64,000 nt of DNA from Apostichopus japonicus (taxonomy: Eukaryota; Echinodermata; Holothuroidea; Aspidochirotida; Stichopodidae). Made by a program: the position numbers and the translations under genes. Positions 61,007-64,000 of the stretch are shown piece by piece. The notes beneath the pieces were generated by a model that did no database searches, was not told the DNA's origin, and saw only the letters and a list, made by a program, of their open reading frames with translations. The DNA lies in contig NC_092574.1 in NCBI RefSeq assembly GCF_037975245.1, positions 27,388,713-27,452,712 of the forward strand, given 5' to 3'. Numbering within the stretch: position 1 is the stretch's first letter; every line of letters starts with the position of its first letter.

Positions 61007-62439
61007 TAGGGATGCACCGGATATCCAGTCCGGCCGGACTATCCGGCCGGATAGTGAGAAATTATCCGGTTCCGGTTCCGGCCGGATATTTTTCAAAATC
61101 CGGCCGGATCTTTTTCAAAATCTGGCCTGAATTATGCCTTAAATAGTGTTGGTATTTACTTAAATCAATGTAAACTATTTCCAAAAATTAATAAAAACAT
61201 TCAAAGTAAGGAAAAATTAGGTTTAACATGTTTAATTTAATTTTCTCAATGGTCTGACCCACTGTTTCTAAAGATCAACCAAAATAATACGACTGCTGTT
61301 ATAATACAACATGAAGCTATACACAACAAATACAGTTTGCAGTGAAATCATTTCTTGCAGCCTTCATCAGTTTAATATTGTGCAGTTAAAATAGACCATA
61401 TACTTATCAGTCAAAATACTGTTCCATTGAATCTTTACTTTCCCATTATTGTTGGCATTCATGTTTTCTCTGAATTTTTATGTGTGAAACAATCTCTTAT
61501 ATGGTCAGAGAGAAACACTTGCATGAAATGAAATGTCCAAAATCCAAACATGTGCATTAGGACCTTAAGAAGTCAAAACAATGGATCTTTTTGTGGACCA
61601 CTACAGTCCATTTCCTGTCTAGAAAGCTGTCAATTGTTACTCATTGTTTGTGGTCATGGCAATATGCAAATTGTAATCTTGGCACTTTTATAAATAGATG
61701 AAGCAATGGACTAGAAGAGTTTCCACCAAATGGGGTGCCAGTCACAGAAAAAACAGTATCTAATTTTCTCACAGAAAAAGATATCTCTTGTCACCATGAA
61801 AGTTCCTAAAAGTTCATGAAAAACCTAAATCATTAAGTGTTCTAATGAACATTCAATTCCATTTAAAAGGATAGATAAAAGATAGATAAGAAGTTTCTTC
61901 CACTTCTGGAAAGATACAATGCTTTTCTTCTTTTTTTTACAGATAACATTGCAGTGTAAAAATTTGTTACCCAATAATGAATAATAAAAAACAATTCTAA
62001 ATCCTGATAGTAGTGTTACTACAACAATTAAAAAATCTTTTTATTCAGTATAAAGTATGAGATTTGTGAAATGTCGCTTCCCATTTTAAAACAAACTTCA
62101 TAGGTAGTTACAGTATTTTTCCAGCAAACAAATTTACATTCTCTATCAAGCTTGTCAACAATTATATTGTAGTTATTTTATTAAAGAATGTAGATTTCAC
62201 CACTTCAAGTCATATTTAATCTCATTTATGGGGTCTTAATTTCACCTTTTTTATAATATGCGTATACCTCACCTTAGATTTGCTCCTTGTTTCATACTTC
62301 TACTTCTTATTAATGATTTTCTTTTGTGTAATGAAAAAATCCGGTTCCGGCCGGATAAAATCCGGCCGGATTTCATGTATACTATCCGGCAAAATCCGGT
62401 TCCGGCCGGATCCAAAAATTTGGATCCGGTGCATCCCTA
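61007..62439. mobile_element. 1,433-bp non-autonomous hAT-like element
   Basis: Ends TAGGGATGCACCGGAT and ATCCGGTGCATCCCTA. A perfect 8-bp target duplication, CACTGTGC, lies at 60999-61006 and 62440-62447. Both subterminal regions are packed with CCGGCCGGA and ATCCGGTTCCGG motifs. The interior is AT-rich and encodes no transposase that I can see. Confidence 0.92.
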
Positions 62440-62454
62440 CACTGTGCACATGCG

Positions 62455-62955
62455 TATGGCAAGCCATGTGGGACAAACACTGCATAATATATCCGCGTAT
62501 TAATTCGAATATATATATATACGCGTATTAATTCGAATATATAAGCGTATATATTATTAGCCAATCATATGGCTTAAATATATCCGCGTATTAATTCGAA
62601 TATATACACGTATTAATTCGAATATATACACGTATTAATTCGAATATATACACGTATTGATTCGAATATATACACGTATTAATTCGAATATATACACGTA
62701 TTAAATAAAATAAATATGGGGATTAAATCCAATATATGCACGGATTAATTAGAGTTACACGAAAAAAAAACCCATTTCCGCTCTTGCTGTGTACATATGC
62801 CAACGATAAATGTTTTGGCGGGCTCGCGAGATCGCTTCAAAAAGCGAAACTTTACACATGTAGGCTATAACACATATATTCGAATTAATACGCGTATATA
62901 TTCGAATTAATACGCGGATATATTATGCAGTGTTTGTCCCACATGGCTTGCCATA
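62455..62955. mobile_element. 501-bp foldback element
   Basis: Inverted arms begin TATGGCAAGCCATGTGGGAC and are identical for about 59 bp, continuing to about 85 bp with a small indel. The interior contains tandem ~22-bp units TATACACGTATTAATTCGAA. The flanks CATGCG and CACGCG suggest a 6-bp target duplication with one mismatch. Superfamily unknown. Confidence 0.85.
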
Positions 62956-62975
62956 CACGCGGAGGCTGTACATTT

Positions 62976-63948
62976 TACTGCAGATGCAGTTGAGTATCAT
63001 ATATATACTATGAAGAGTCCATTATTGTGTTACGTCACCTTATAACAACAACAATAATATAAACAATATCCACACCAACAACAGTACTGCTGCAATCGTT
63101 GACAATGAAAACAAGGACATTTTTCACCAATGAACTCAATGAAATGACCTCACTAGAATATGCCTTGAAACTTATAGTGCATATAGGCCCTATCATTACA
63201 GACGAAAGAGTCAGAGAGACTTACAGTATGTTATTTTTAATTTTCTTCATATATTCCTGCAGGGTCCCTTGTTTGGGCTTAATCTTCTGGTCATTTGTAT
63301 CCCGTGCAGAAACAAGACACACTTGAAATAGAAAAGCTTTAAATAGACTGGCAAACTGAGAAACCCATGCGCCTGTAGCGGGCCCAGGGCTTTGTCGGAG
63401 CAGGGAGCTGACACAAATGTCAAATTATTTTTCACACAAACTTGATTCGCAGGCGTTCTTAATTCGTTATCGACAAGAGCCCTTGGGCGTTGGTAATGGT
63501 ATGAGCAGTTATAATACTTAAACTGTTACGTCAATTTGTAAGTAGAGGATTTCCCACAGCACCCCAACATGTGTTCCTATATAAACAGCCATACAGGTGC
63601 ATTCAATTGTGTGCTTACAATCTACATGATGTTGGTAGAGAGCCCAGGTGCACTAGCTGCTAGTTGCTCGTGGTGACAAAATTAGAACAGCCTACAGGGA
63701 GACTAGAAGCCAAGAAGGGGTCTAAAACTACCAACTACAGGATTCGTATGCACCTGATACTTGTTCCAGTTTTAGAAGTAGGAATATGAAAGGACACTGC
63801 TGAATCAAAGGAATCTTTGCTTTCTATAAATATTGTTATAGAGATGTATTATCATTATGCATCCATATGAGCGGCGATTCATATGTAAATGATGATGATA
63901 CTTGTAATACTAATGATGATGATACTAATAATTTATGTATGTATATGA

Positions 63949-63986
<38 letters not shown>

Positions 63987-64000
63987 GATTTAATAACACT
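62976..64000. other. Right end of the window
   Basis: No gene recognised. ATGATGATGATACTAAT-type repeats near 63885-63935 and an (AT)n run at 63950-63982. Confidence 0.5.
63950..63982. repeat. (AT)n microsatellite
   Basis: About 16 AT units. Confidence 0.95.

Noticed and set aside
62580-62700. Regular ~22-bp units resembling a CRISPR array
   Set aside because: There are no unique spacers, the units are directly adjacent inside a foldback element, and the genome is eukaryotic.

Overview
The window is animal nuclear DNA. Both large genes are on the minus strand, have short exons with GT-AG introns, and sit in AT-rich sequence full of microsatellites, minisatellites and transposon insertions. 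An extracellular mosaic of CCP (sushi) and HYR domains, an INF2-like formin, CR1/jockey-type LINEs and hAT elements together suggest an invertebrate deuterostome, most likely an echinoderm. That assignment is inference; no rRNA or mitochondrial marker is present.

Region 1 (1-23763, minus): the 5' part of a secreted CCP/HYR protein gene. I traced 18 exons by frame, splice sites and phase: a signal-peptide exon at 23688-23763, an 8.4 kb first intron, then 17 exons ending in a partial one cut by the left edge. The visible 1,044 residues read signal peptide, HYR, 2 CCP, HYR, 5 CCP, HYR, 3 CCP, HYR. All ten CCP modules have six cysteines, the selectin-like form, instead of the usual four. Introns hold a putative solo LTR (8700-10347), seven diverged ~195-bp repeats, a decayed LINE 3' end, and one half of a duplicated module whose other half flanks exon 1.

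Region 2 (23764-28203): intergenic, with a 66-bp minisatellite and no gene that I can support.

Region 3 (28204-57673, minus): a formin gene of the INF2 type. Thirteen phase-consistent exons encode 1,908 residues: the end of the N-terminal regulatory (DID/FH3) region, an FH1 polyproline tract, a complete FH2 domain spread over eleven exons, a DAD-like motif, and a very long low-complexity tail. The N-terminal DID exons lie beyond 57673 and were not found, so they are probably outside the window. Its introns hold a 5'-truncated LINE with an intact reverse transcriptase ORF, inserted in a 43-bp minisatellite, plus foldback and TTAA-flanked MITEs and several minisatellites with higher-order structure.

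Region 4 (57674-64000): no exon found. A 41-bp minisatellite (60170-63000) has been hit by three separate elements: a 402-bp hAT-like element, a 1,433-bp hAT-like element with a perfect 8-bp target duplication, and a 501-bp foldback element.

The two genes have no evident functional link. One product is extracellular (adhesion, matrix or recognition) and the other nucleates and severs actin in the cytoplasm. No tRNA, rRNA, CRISPR array or prokaryotic feature was seen.
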